Part shown: piece after piece, positions 22,311 to 35,008 of the stretch
How positions within the stretch are numbered: position 1 is the stretch's first letter
How the letters are laid out: each line of letters opens with the position of its first letter
Origin: Polytrichum commune
Lineage: Eukaryota > Streptophyta > Polytrichopsida > Polytrichales > Polytrichaceae
Length of the DNA stretch: 64,000 nucleotides
Reading direction: 5' to 3'
NCBI GenBank assembly: GCA_950295325.1
Contig: OX485804.1
Span: forward strand, 29,264,001 to 29,328,000
The notes under the pieces: generated by a model
The model's input: only the letters and a program-made list of their open reading frames with translations
What the model was told of the DNA's origin: nothing
Database searches by the model: none
Translations under genes and position numbers: made by a program

Positions 22311-25300
22311 ATGAACGACACGAGGATGATTTGCATGGAAGTGAACAATGACACATTGGTGCAACAATATCACAAAAAATGTGACTCTCAGCAAGTAGAT
22401 GCATCATTGATACTTTGTCGGGGATTTAACAAAGCGGTGTCTAATACATTGATTGGATACTCCAACTTGGATGAGGTTAGTGCAACTCTTGATAGGTTGA
22501 AAGAGAGGGCTTTACAAAAAGTCAGGTCGGTCACTGAATGTGTGGAATTGGAGCAAGGAGGAAATTACAAAACATCACATCAACAAAGTCTCGAAGATTA
22601 TAATGGTGGGGAGATTGTTGTTGCGCACCAAGTGGTGATTGGAAAAACAGTAGAGCTAATGGGAGACCACAATAGTGTGGCCAAGTTGGGTGTCAACACA
22701 AGGAGCTCACCTTTAATGGAAGATATAGAACCAAGGGTCGTTAATGAAGGTGAGCAGAACCCACCTCTCAAAGAAGGCAACAACTTGAATGGTAAAGAGG
22801 TTGTTACTCATGCCATGCTATGCAATAGCACTACCATTTATTCATGCGAGCAAGGTGACCCCGAAGCAAGATTGTGCAATACACGGGATTTTGGAGCATT
22901 GGCTATCAATATTATGCCAGAAGACAATATTGTCCAAAGAGAGAAGGTTTTGAATGCAGGGAGCTTCAAAGTCAATGAGGCTCAACCATTGATGAAATTG
23001 AACAACTTGATGGAAGTTAGTCCCATATCTTCAAATTTTAGCTTTCAAAAGACTACAAATGGAGAGTTGCATAGTCAAGTTACGTGTCTTGATCATGATT
23101 CCAACAATAATGATGTTAATTCCAAATATAGAGATCATGTTGAAAATAACCAGTTGCAAGAAGAACACAAAAAAATCCTTGAATCCGCAGGCAATGATCA
23201 TGCTATGACAACATCTACATGCCTTGAGCATCATGAAGCCGTAGCATCAGATCCTCAACAAGGGCCATCTCCCTCAATAGGTAAATAACCTCTTACCCTT
23301 CGAAGCTTCTCCCACATATGCAATGGTCAAATGTTAAGTAACCTTAATCAATTGCCAATCATATGCATTCAAAATTCAATGTTATTAGATGAATGAATCC
23401 TTTTAAGGTGTGCTAATTCTCATAAGGTTGATACCAAATATATGAGATTGACAAGTAATTTCTTGGAAAAGTGGCCATTGTTACAAGTGTGGCTCATGTG
23501 ATTTTTTTTACTCAATGAAATCAATTTAACAAATTTGAGTTTAGAATCCCACATGGATTGATAGATGCGCACGTCATTGCAGACGTTAAATATCTTGATT
23601 ATGAAAAAAATCACATGAAAAATTTGGGTGATGATTCCAAATCAACAACAAGTGGAGCTCAACACCAAGTACACATTGAACCTGAAAACATAATGGAGCC
23701 CAAAGAATGGGGAGATGATATGACGAATGCAGTTGTTGAACATACAAAATGCTTTAAGTTTGATGATAAAGCAAGGTCGATGCCAAGCGATGGAATTTCA
23801 TGTGAGAAAGGAAGAGAGAGCATTGGTATTGAGAATGTTAACCACAAAACAAGGCTCCATAATGGTTCCAAGACAAGTGAGTGGCAAAGTATTACAAACA
23901 ACTTGAAAAATGAGGTTCCGAGAAAACGAAAGCTTGATGACATTGATGAGTCCTTGGAGTCAAGTAAAAGAGTATTCAGATACAAAGGACACACACACCA
24001 AAATAGAAATTCTTTTGATGGTCCCAAAAATAGTGGCGCAAAAACTTGCGAAAGAGATTATCGCACTCGAACTTGTTCCAAAAACATAGAATCTAAAACC
24101 ACTCCCAAGCCAAAGTTTGGTAGTTGCCGAAGAGAGGGAGTTAAAGGTGCACAAGAAGAGCAACACAAATTTAGAAAAAAAGATAGCATTGATGGGTCCC
24201 AAACTCATCGAGGATCCATTTCAAATATCCACAGATCAACAAACCACAACCATAATGGGAAATATGACAAGAGTAGCAAATCATTTGCACTCCCAAAAAC
24301 CGAACAAAGCATTCATTCGCCTCGACCATTCATGTCACATGGAACTCCTCATGCAAAATTGCGAACCTTTAAAGTCAAGAGTAGAAGATCACCAACACCA
24401 CCATCTAGTGGGTTCAACAACCGGTATCATCGGTTTGGTGGGTACACAAGTGGGTTGGGTGGGTATTCCCCTCGGAAGCGGCGGACCCAAGCCGCAGCCA
24501 TGACCCCTTCACCGCCCCCACGCTCGCCGGAGTGTCGGCGGAAACACAAAGCATGGGACATGACCCCTCCAGGACTAGATCACAATGTGATTGCAGCCAT
24601 CACGGCTGCGCATGTCGCGCAACAGAAACAAACATTCACAATGTTGTCCATGCAACCAAGCTCAAACATGATGTCATTACATGTGCCGAGTTTTCCGCCC
24701 ATCACAACCTTCAAACAATCCATTTGCCATCAAATCATGTCACCAGTGACCTTGACCCATGGGACACGATCGGTGCGGAGGTTGTACATCGGGAACGTTC
24801 CCTCCACAGTTTCAGATGGAGAGCTTTTGGAGTTCATGAATGCTGCAATGTTGTCGATTAATGCACATCATCTACCAGGAACAAAACCGTGCATCAATTG
24901 TACGGTATGCAAACCCCATGGCATTTGCATAACCTAGGCTTAATAAGTGAGAGCAAGTTGGGTGATTGTAAGATTGGCTATGTGTGCACATTGGCAAGGG
25001 TTTGGCTTGAGCTTGGGCACGAATCACAACACCGACATTTACATAAACTAAAATTCTCCTATAAAAGTGGACCAATGATATTACATGTTTCTGCATACAC
25101 AAAATTTCTCATTTTACATGCACCTAAAATTAGGACATGTCGAGACTTTGTTATATAGGGCAATGTGTGGTCAATGGAATTAAGACTAGGGCCTTTACAA
25201 AGCATTCAACATGTTTATGAGAAGGTTCAAGTTTATTTAATTGCATGAGAGGATAAGCATGTAAACACTTGCTTCGTGTTTAGTATTGAGATACGGAGTA

Positions 25301-28300
25301 GCTTTTTAGACAGATCCTTCAAACATAGTTGCATGCTTACAAGCACATCTCTTTTCCAAATTAGAGATCTTGCACATAACTTTTCATATACATGTATGTC
25401 ACTATATAATATAAAAATTTAACTTCTAAAAAATACAATTCTAATACATGTTTGTTAATTTGCGCACGCGCGCATACACACACATATATATTGCATGCAA
25501 TATCTATCTATCTATCTATCCATCTATCTTAACAAGACATCAAGCATTTTTGTTAATCAATTTAGGTTCACATAGAGAAAGGATACGCATTTGCGGAGTT
25601 CATAACCCCAGAAGATGCAACAACCGCACTAGGTTTGGATGGTGTGACATTACATGGCACAATCTTGAAGATTCGGAGACCCAAAGATTTCATCCCAATT
25701 GCGGTAAGTTAAATGCTTATGTACATCTTAAAATGAAATTGATTGGTGTTCACCTAATGTTGAATCGACAATGGTACATACCCTTCAATAGTTATAACAA
25801 TTTTCGATGCTAACTCAACAAATAGCCAAACGGTTATTTAATGTTGATTCAACTCATAATTTAAGCTTGTAGATCTTGCAACTATAAACTATAGAATTTA
25901 CATAAGGCTTAAATCACGTTCCTAAGGTTGGTAACTATTGATTCAATGTTGTATTATAACTCTACCAGTCAATGTAAAACTTAATGTTGGTAGATAAGTA
26001 TAGAGGTTTGTGATGCAATTCACATGTTGGTTCATCTTTATGAGCCAAAGATATAATATCCTCATAGAATTTGATTGGTCCGTCCTAGCACACATGCAAA
26101 GTTTGTCAAAATAGTAATTGGTTAAGGCCAAAAAAACCCAAAGAAGAATACAATGTTGAGAATAATCTAGGTGTTAAAATAAAAGCTCTAGCAAAAGTCA
26201 ATTTGTAAATCCCAATGTTAATTTATGACGAATTTAAGTAAATCTAGACATTTAAACAAAAATTGGATGCTTTTTTTTTGTTGCTTCAACCATGTGGGCG
26301 GATCCATCGATACATTTCAAATAAACCTAAATTGTATGGGACATATGTGGATCCGTAGTGAGTACTTGAAGGGTATGCTATTAAAATATGATGGAAAATA
26401 TGAAACATCTAATTTCTCAATGTTCAATATATAAAAATAAATGTTGAATTGCGCAAATACAATCAAACAACTGCTATAATAATACTATAATAATACCTTC
26501 ATAATCAACAATGTACATTTTATTAGAGGATCTTATCATGTGATCTTACTATAGGATCCTATGATAGAATTCAATAATTCTAAACTTGGACATAGTCCAA
26601 TTCTACTTGAATAACACACACACACACACAAATATATATATATATATGTATATATGTATATATGTATATGTATATATGTATATGTATGTATATGTATGTA
26701 TATGTATGTATGTATGTATGTATTTGGTTGCACAAGTTGTTGTAGTCAACCCAACCTAGTTTGGACACATGTGGGACTTCATTTGTTTGTAGAATGGAGG
26801 AGCTCCCATTGCTCCACCGACTATTAACATGGTGTTGGATGTTGTCGAAGACTCACCACATAAGGTGACAACATTCCGTTCACAATTACCTGGCTTGTAC
26901 GCACATGTTGTCTAAATTATGGTTTGTGATACTTTATTAGAATGCACCTTATATACAACCTTGTCGAATTGAGAAGTACTTAATGTATGTCTTTAGCTCT
27001 AACAAAATATGTGAAATAGAGCATGCATTTCACAAACAGTTACACGCACCTAGCAAGTTATTGCGTTCTTGCATGCATTGAAAAAATCGATGACTCGCCA
27101 CATTTAATAACATCTCATTAATGAGTTTAATAACAAATTCATTATATTCGTTAATTTGAGACTTTCTCTTGTCTCAAATTAATATATGGACCACAACAAC
27201 ATGGTCTAATGTTTGGGTCGTCCTACCTAAACCATCTTGATATGAGTTCTTAATTGGGTTCTTGATATGAACACCCGCTTCAAAGTATTTGCATCTTACA
27301 ACATTCTCCAATATTTGTGTGATTTTATCCATGTTCTTATATTTGTAACTGTCTCAAAATGCCGAAAAAATCCCAAATTAACGAATATAGTGATCAATGT
27401 TTATGCGGGACCATGAATAAAAAGGGGAAGCTTGGATGCATGATTCAAATCAATGTAAGAGGATATTGTGTAACTTTTAGTTTGAGGATGTGTGGAGGTT
27501 TTCTCGTCATGGAAAGGCCCTAACATGGTGAGGAGCCATTGGAGCTTGCCATTTACCCATACTCGGCATAATTTTTTCAAATATGGATTTAACATCTTGA
27601 AATTTTGTCATGTGAAACTAAATAGAAAGGGAAAGGCTCCACAAGGCTTACTAATGTCATGAATGTCTTGGTTGTAGACTATTGATCACTTTGCATTGAT
27701 GTTTTTATTTATTTATTTATATTTTTGTAGATCTTCATTGGTGGCATTTCATCATCATTAACTTCAGATAAGGTACATTCTATTATGTTGTTCCTGCCAC
27801 ATGTTCTAATTTAAATTAGATAAAATTTGGCAAATTCAACTTTTGATTGTGAATAAGAATTGAGTTCATACCCGGAAAAAAAATTTATGCAGTTACATGC
27901 TTTTGAGCATAGCTTGTTTTCATAAGATCAATGATGTGCATATTATTTTGGGAGAACATGAATGTGGGCATGGACTATCCAAGCAATTCAATTTTACTTG
28001 AAATTTTTTTTAGTGTTGTGAGAGTTTTGAAGGTAACAATTTTTAGAGTGAGCCTGGGTAACTATCAATCTTTGGTGCTTCATTTGAATGCTTTTTATTT
28101 GAGTCACTTCATAGAGTATATTTGGTTCAAATGAAGAAGGTGAAGGAGATTGTGACGGCATTTGGACAACTAAAAGCTTACCATTGGGAACAAATGAATC
28201 AAACACGTCCTGCTCGGGCTTGTGCCTTCCTTGAGGTAAAATGCATTATTTGGCCCAAAGAGAACAAACGTCTATTGGATGTGTGGGAAGATGATCACAT

Positions 28301-31300
28301 GTCATAGTATGTTTCTTAGCTAATGAATTATTCCAAATTTAATTATCATGTCATAAGCAATGGTTAACATTTAATAAGCATTTCATAAATATTGCGCTTA
28401 TCATATGAATGCTTCTAAATGTTAAATTTTTGTTGCAAAGAACCTTTTTTGAGTTGCGAGTAGTTGTTTGTGTGAATGTGACTGCAGTATGTGGACCCCA
28501 AGGTGACACTTAAAGCATGTGTGGGTTTGAACGGCATGAAATTGGGTGGCAAATACTTAACTGTAGTTCGAGCTACCCCAGATTTTGATGTGTCCAAGGT
28601 AAACGTGATAAGACCTTTTTCTTTTGTTCGAATTGGTCAATGATTAACATGTTAGAAGATATTTATTTTTGTCTTTGTATCCTATGCAGATTCACATGTG
28701 TGTTTTGGCGACATACACATGATTTTCTTAATTACGATTTTTCAACATAAATATGCACAAGATATTTGTAGATACATAACAAATATTGAGAGAAATGATT
28801 GATTTCTCATTACGTTGAGGGTCAACGGCTTAAAAATATCATAGATTCCAAAAACACCTTAGAAGATGATTGGAAATTACATTTTCAAAAAAAAAAAAAA
28901 ATCGCATCCATGGAATTCGCCCAAAGGGTTGAATAATGTCATGCAACTCAAAGTATTTACACATCGATCAAATAAGTTATTGATGATTTTCATGTGGGAC
29001 TTGTTGTTGCTATGATGGGAGCTATAGATGTTGTTGCCGGCTCCACCATTCTATGGTATTCCCAAGCAAGCTCTCCCTTTGTTGGAAACACCGACACCCG
29101 TTTTAGAGCTCCGAAATTTGGTACATCGTCATAGACCTTGCTTTTGGAGATTGTGATATTCTCTTACTTAGGGCCACGTCACACACGAGACTGAGAACCC
29201 ATGACCATTACATTTTAAGCACTCTCATTGGTGGAGGTAAAGTCTACATGGATTCCTACATGGCATCGAATGGATCATGTTTCATGGTCACTTGGACTAT
29301 TTTGAAAAACCACCTCTTGGAGGTAGGCCTGACACAAAACCGAGAGACCATGGCACTCTGAACACTCACAACAGTTGGTTTATTCTATGTTATCATGTGT
29401 GAGGACCTGCGTGAATAGACATTCATTGAAATAGCATTTGGTTGAGGACCCGATCACATATGACTTCACACTACACTTGAGGGCCCGTGACCACACTACA
29501 TGAGATTGGAGGTGTGTTGGGACGGCCTTTGGACACCTTCTTTTGGGCTCTCACAATTTCATGGTCACGGCTCTTGGCTTGTGTGTGAAGTGGCCCTTAG
29601 AGTTGTTTGTTCATAAACAAAATAACCACACATACTTCTCGCCAGTTACTAAGCACCTTCATACAAAGATCGACACAAACTGATGTGTATTGGAAATGAA
29701 TGCATTTTAATAGGTGAGTGAGCAAGAGGTGTTGGCCATGTCGGAAGAGGAAATCAATGAGTTTGTGGAGGATGTGCGATTTGAATGTCGGAGGTGAAGA
29801 CCTACCCTTATGCCACCACACTTAAAAATCTAAACCCTAAACTCTAAGGCTTTCCTTATGATTGTAAGTCTATAGATGAGCATTGGAGTTATCCGTAAAG
29901 TCTCTCAAAGAGGGACGAAATTGTGGGTTTGATCCTTCTTTGAGAATACTTTCTATTAAGGGTTGGCTAGCTCGTTGTATATTGGAGCCTATATTGAAAG
30001 TTGGGTGAAATGTTTGGGACCTTCTCTTTCCACCTCTTGAATTTTGACATAATGCTAGGATATAAAATTAGTGTATGTGCGTGGGACCCGCCATCCTAAA
30101 TCTTGGATGTACCTATGCAAGGCCAGCTTGGCCCGCCCATCCTAATAGGACAAGCTAGTTATTAATAGCTTGACACCACTCATTCTGTCATTCTGTATGG
30201 TAATGTAAGTATTAAGAAAACTTGGGTGACATTGTGTTAACTCTCATAAACTCCAGTTTTGAGACTACGCCCATGGTTTTGTCTTCTTTACTTTACAAAT
30301 AACTCTATTGTCATGAGCAAAATGTCATGCCACCCCCATGAAAAGATGTCAAAACTATGCAACACAATCAAGACATAAGTTCAAGCTTTAGGGAAAAATG
30401 ATACTCATTGAAACTACATGTCTTTGCAAACTTGCAAATTTGCCCCCTTTTTTTTGTATGTAGCAAAATACTAAATAGAGAAACTCATTGTGTATTAAAC
30501 ATTTTAAAAATCAACCATAACAACTTTTTAAGTATTATGAATACACATTAGACCAACAAAAAAAAAAAAAAAAAAAAAAAAAACTTCATTGCACAGTTTT
30601 GGGGCACATCCTATGGCCACGTTCAACAATGTTACACATTAGTATTACGAAAATGTTGCCATGGACAATTTCTAAACTTCCCACAAGTCCATGTTTACTT
30701 GAAATCATGTTGCATGCAATCATGTCATCCATGCAATGTTCTTCCATTTCAAAATGCTTTGTGTGTTTATTATATAAATGACGAGGAACATAATCATATT
30801 TTCCTAGAATCTAGTTAATATTCTTATTCATTTTCTCACTTTATTAGTTGATTTTTGATTCTTTAGAATGTGATTGAGTTCCATACGATAAATACTTTTT
30901 GTCTAATACTTGCAACATCCACCTAGGTTTGGCAACATTAGGTCAATGCACCTCGTGAAACCCCCACCATGCAAGGATTTGAAAGGATGTGTGAGTGAGA
31001 CACAAATTGAAGTATGGAAAGGTGAAGAAGCAAAACAAGGGACGAATGGCACGAGTGCGACGAAGCACTCACAACATGACTCGACACAAGCTCAAAATTG
31101 TGTCAACAACATCCACAATCCCTCAAGCATGCCAAGTGTTTGTGCTCATAATGTTGTCAAAGATTGCGTTGACACAAGTGGTATGAACATTGGATCTATT
31201 CCTTTTTCCTTGCAAATGCTTTAAATGTTGCATTCCCTAGGGTTCCGCCCAACTTACAAGAGCTACTTACACAACTTAGAAGGGCACTTGTCCTACGCTT

Positions 31301-31495
31301 GTGCTTTAATGTATACATGAAAACTTATATTATGTTATTCTTTCATTCCCAATAACATCATCACATAATTCCAATTTATATAGTGTAGTTATCAATGATC
31401 TTGTTCTAGAGTGTGATTATCTAATTATATGTGAACTTGGCTTTTGCAACAATTTGCTTAGTATTGAAATAAAATTGTGGCACGTAATTGAAGAT

Positions 31496-31531
<36 letters not shown>

Positions 31532-31945
31532 CAATTATTATACCATCAACTAGAGCTTTGTGATATTGATTTGATGCTTTGTGGTATCAACATTCAATAA
31601 TGTTGCTCTAGAAGTTTGTGATGATTACTATCACTTCATTGGATTGGTGGGATGAAATAACACATACATGTCCTTCTAGACCCCAATGCGCCCAAAACAA
31701 GTGACACAGAATGCGTTGACATGGGTCGCGTTTACGTGGAGTATTCAAGAGAGGAGTCGGCATGCCAAGCAGCTCATGCATTACATGGCCGAAATTTTGG
31801 CCATAGGGCAGTGGCGGTGGCATATTTCTCCATGCGCGCATACCAGAAACGGTTTGGGAAAGGTTTACGAGCACAAACACTTGAGGAACGACAAGCTCTC
31901 GCGCTCGCCGTACAAAGCCACCTCACTGCTCACCTCAAGGAATAA
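22311..31945 (+). CDS. U2AF large-subunit-like splicing factor, 10 exons, about 1116 aa
   Basis: Exons: 22311-23280, 23583-24904, 25566-25703, 26793-26864, 27731-27772, 28140-28235, 28488-28598, 29714-29793, 30927-31180, 31680-31945; the sum is 3351 nt with all phases consistent. The first about 590 residues are polar and low in known motifs. A basic, RS-poor but Pro/Arg-rich stretch (near residue 590) precedes AWDMTPPGLDH (near 647), resembling the Trp-containing ligand motif by which U2AF65 binds the small subunit. RRM1 starts at RRLYIGNVPSTV (near 722) and has the RNP1 strand KGYAFAEF. RRM2 starts HKIFIGGISSSL. The C-terminal U2AF-homology domain contains EEEINEFVEDVRFEC and GRVYVEYSREESA. 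The role expected from the family is binding of the polypyrimidine tract and 3' splice-site selection in the nucleus. The start is the first in-frame ATG after a stop at 22254; an upstream coding exon is possible. A linker exon before 29714 may be missing. Confidence 0.9.
25480..25530. repeat. Microsatellite, (CA)n-TATA-(TATC)n
   Basis: A compound microsatellite just upstream of exon 3 of the U2AF-like gene (25566), in the 3' part of intron 2. Confidence 0.8.
26613..26722. repeat. Compound microsatellite, (AC)n(TA)n(ATGT)n
   Basis: About 110 bp of alternating purine-pyrimidine sequence grading from CA to TA to TATATG to TATG repeats, within intron 3 of the U2AF-like gene and about 70 bp upstream of exon 4. 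Confidence 0.9.
29171..29596. mobile_element. Harbinger/Tourist-type MITE in intron 7 of the U2AF-like gene
   Basis: A 426-bp copy with ends GGGCCACGTCACACAC and GTGTGTGAAGTGGCCC and TTA duplications at 29168-29170 and 29597-29599. TTA here and TAA elsewhere fit the TWA preference of the superfamily. An internal deletion of about 70 bp separates it from the 499-bp copy. Confidence 0.92.
30550..30583. repeat. Poly(A) tract
   Basis: A run of about 33 A in intron 8 of the U2AF-like gene. No retroposon body or target duplication is evident to its left. Confidence 0.85.
31497..31531. repeat. (TAA)n microsatellite
   Basis: About 11 trinucleotide units in the last intron of the U2AF-like gene. Confidence 0.9.
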
Positions 31946-34840
31946 ATAACCTTAAACAAATGTAGCGATCTCATATGCGTGTATTCTATATTAGATGGTA
32001 TAAAATACTTATCAAATTCTTTTCAATTTCCTATATGTGAGTGTTAAGAACTGCAACTTTCCAAAACAACAAGCTATCACAATCCATCACAAGATATTCA
32101 CATTGTGCAATTCTAAAACACCATATGCACGAGGGGCCCAAATCAAGATCCAAGAGTGGTGAGGGACTAAACTACTAACCAACATGTCACAACGTAACCG
32201 ATTGTTTCTGAAATTGTAATTTATGGACACAAGTACACATTCATGAACATTTACCAAATTTGGAGAGTCTCGTGCCATACATGAAGCTCTATTTTATCTT
32301 TGATAGTGCTAGAATGTGCTCTCCATGTGAGATTCAAGTGGATCCCAACGAATCTATTAATACCATGTGCTAAGATTTTAAGGAAGATTGATGAGTTATT
32401 GTCATAATAGAGAGCCCGGTTTATCAATTCTCATTTGATAAATTCTGTGAGATGGATCACCTACATAAAATGCTCGAGATGATGTTCTAACTTTCTCCTC
32501 CAAATATTTTTGTAGAGGTTCAAGGAAATAGTAAATGCCTCTTTTTAGTTCATTTGCAAAGTGCAAATCACTACATTGTTTTATCTAATTAGTGTAGGTC
32601 ACACTAATTCCCAATTATCCCACATTCGCTTTTATAAGTTGAATTGGCCCACTATAATTTCCAGCATGAAATATTAATGTGGGTATTTTTTTTTGCATAT
32701 TTAAATGAAAATTCAAGGCAAGGCAAGTTCTATAAAACTACTAATGTTAACAAAGGCAAGTACCATAAAATTAATGTGGACTACACCAAATTCCAACCCA
32801 CATAAATTTCCCATCCACACTCATAAGTTAAAACGATGTAGTGTGTCACCATCATGGTCCACCTCCACCTCTTGAAATCTTTTAGTCATTATACAAATCC
32901 ACATTAATATGATGGGAATAGGTTTTCTCCCAAACCTCCACAACAAATGACATTAGTACCAAAATTGTGTAAATAGATGCAAAGCAACCCTTTGACCGTC
33001 AAGTCATAATAGACACCATTTTGATGCTTTCTAATGTGCAATTCAAAATTATGCAATAACAATTGTAATAAATTTGAATTTTTCTAGTCGATTCCTATTA
33101 GAAAGCCAATAATATCCGTCAAATTGGGGGGGGGGGGAGAGAGAGTTAAAAAGAACATTAGATATATGTTTTATGGGTGGGTGTGGCTCCAAGTCAACTT
33201 ACCTTCTACGTCAGTGTGACAGACTCAAATTTGTTGTCTCCACAAACATGATGTGATGGATGCCAATGTGAAAATGTTGACTTTTATAAGGTTGCAATTT
33301 CAACAAGTATCAATGGAAGTCTTTAAAACATAGTGTGTGGGCATGTTGTGGTCTCTCTTCTTGTTTGGACAACTATATTTGAGTGGTATATGACTCGGAG
33401 TGTAAATAATCGGCGACACCAAAAATATATGAATCATGATTTAGAAATTGGACTTTGTGCATAAAGTATGTAACCATTCTATGTTCAGTTGTTACCATAG
33501 TCTACAATTAGGATTGCCCTATGTAAGCACTTAAAGAGGAAGACAATGTTCACTTTGACCTTCTATAACTTTTGCATCTCAACTCCAATTCCAAAACTTG
33601 AAATAACAATTTGCCGTGATTTGTAGGTGCTAACTAGGTGATCCAATCCAAAGGCCAAAATCATATGTTTGGAATTAGATAAATTTTAACGATTTCAAAT
33701 CTCCCTTGAACCTTACAAAGAATGTACACTACTGTAGTTCTTCATTCAAATAGTAACTGCCGATTTTTACATTAAGAATATCCCCAAAGATTCTACAATA
33801 TGCATTGTCACATGCAACGGCCATATCTAGCTGAGTAATTTTGCTAATGTTAAACCCCAACACTGCAATGTGAAGCAACATCTACCACAAAACCACCTCA
33901 TCAACTAGAACACAAAACACAGTGTGTTGCAATCTCTAGATGCAAGCCTCACTCCACTAATCTAGCATAAAAACACCAATGCAATTTGAAATATTGGGCT
34001 CTACATTACACATGAGCAAAAGGTTGATCTTTTACATCCATGTCAATACCCTAGGTGTTCATTAGGGTTTCCTTGGCGGTTGATGCCACCTAGATCTAGT
34101 TTCAAATTTCCAAATCTATTTGTTAACTTTTTTTAGAATCTCTCTTGGTACATGCATGCATGATGGCATGGATTTCATGTTCAAACATATCATATCAAAG
34201 TGCAACCTTGTATGGGGCATGCCCTTTGTCCCAAAACATGACCATGTTCTTGTTCGAGGGGTTGAATGTGTCATAGTTCTAATATCCGGATCCCAGGACA
34301 TGGGCAAAAGTTCAAAGTAGGCGACAAGATAATCTCCCATGATTTGGGTTGAAGGTGTCAGAACATATTGTTGTCATTCCATGTTTTATAGTCGGACCCT
34401 GCCACCTGCCACAACTGGCGGCACATGATTTACCCTTGTTGATTTACAAACCTTGGACCATTCAATGCGAGGGCTCCAAACAGGGGCACTCTTTGAGATT
34501 TAGAGCACCCCCATATATGGTCCATAAATATATGATGGTAGTCTATATGGGGCACTACCGTATAGAGAGATGTATGATGCAAAAGCTAGGTCAACTACTT
34601 GCAATAAGAAAGAGTATTAGGAAGATTGTACTAGAACGAGCATGTATGACCGCGAAGACGCGTCGGGCGGTCACATGACCTGTCAAGTTTAGATTCTTCA
34701 TGGCACACAGGACGAGGAGCAAGGTAAATTTGAAGCTGTGTGTTAGAATTAACAAACTTGGTCGATGGCGAGTCAAAGCCCAGTCGACACCTTACAATTG
34801 ACTGTGGTCGGTTGCTTTAAGCAGTGTATGGTCGATTTAA
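31946..34840. other. Gene-free AT-rich spacer between the U2AF-like and permease genes
   Basis: No exon-like frame with good splice sites was seen. A 12-nt G tract lies at 33126-33137. The segment 34116-34680 has slightly longer frames on both strands, but without motifs or agreement between strands. Confidence 0.5.
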
Positions 34841-34848
34841 CGATCCCC

Positions 34849-34855
34849 TATAAAA
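34849..34855 (+). promoter_or_regulatory. TATA box of the permease gene
   Basis: TATAAAA lies about 155 bp upstream of the predicted ATG (35009), in a local context of mixed composition. The implied transcription start near 34880 gives a leader of about 130 nt. Confidence 0.5.
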
Positions 34856-35008
34856 CTCCCTGCCGATGCTTTACTTCATGACACACAGCTGCCAATATTG
34901 GATTTAAGTGGAGTCGAGAGTCGTTTGTTGAAATTGTACGATCGCTGGAGAGGATTTGGGTGACACATGCACATTTGAGCCTTTGGGATCGAATAACAGC
35001 AAGCGACC

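Noticed and set aside
26536-26768. Tyr/Ile-rich minus-strand frames
   Set aside because: Direct translation of a compound microsatellite.
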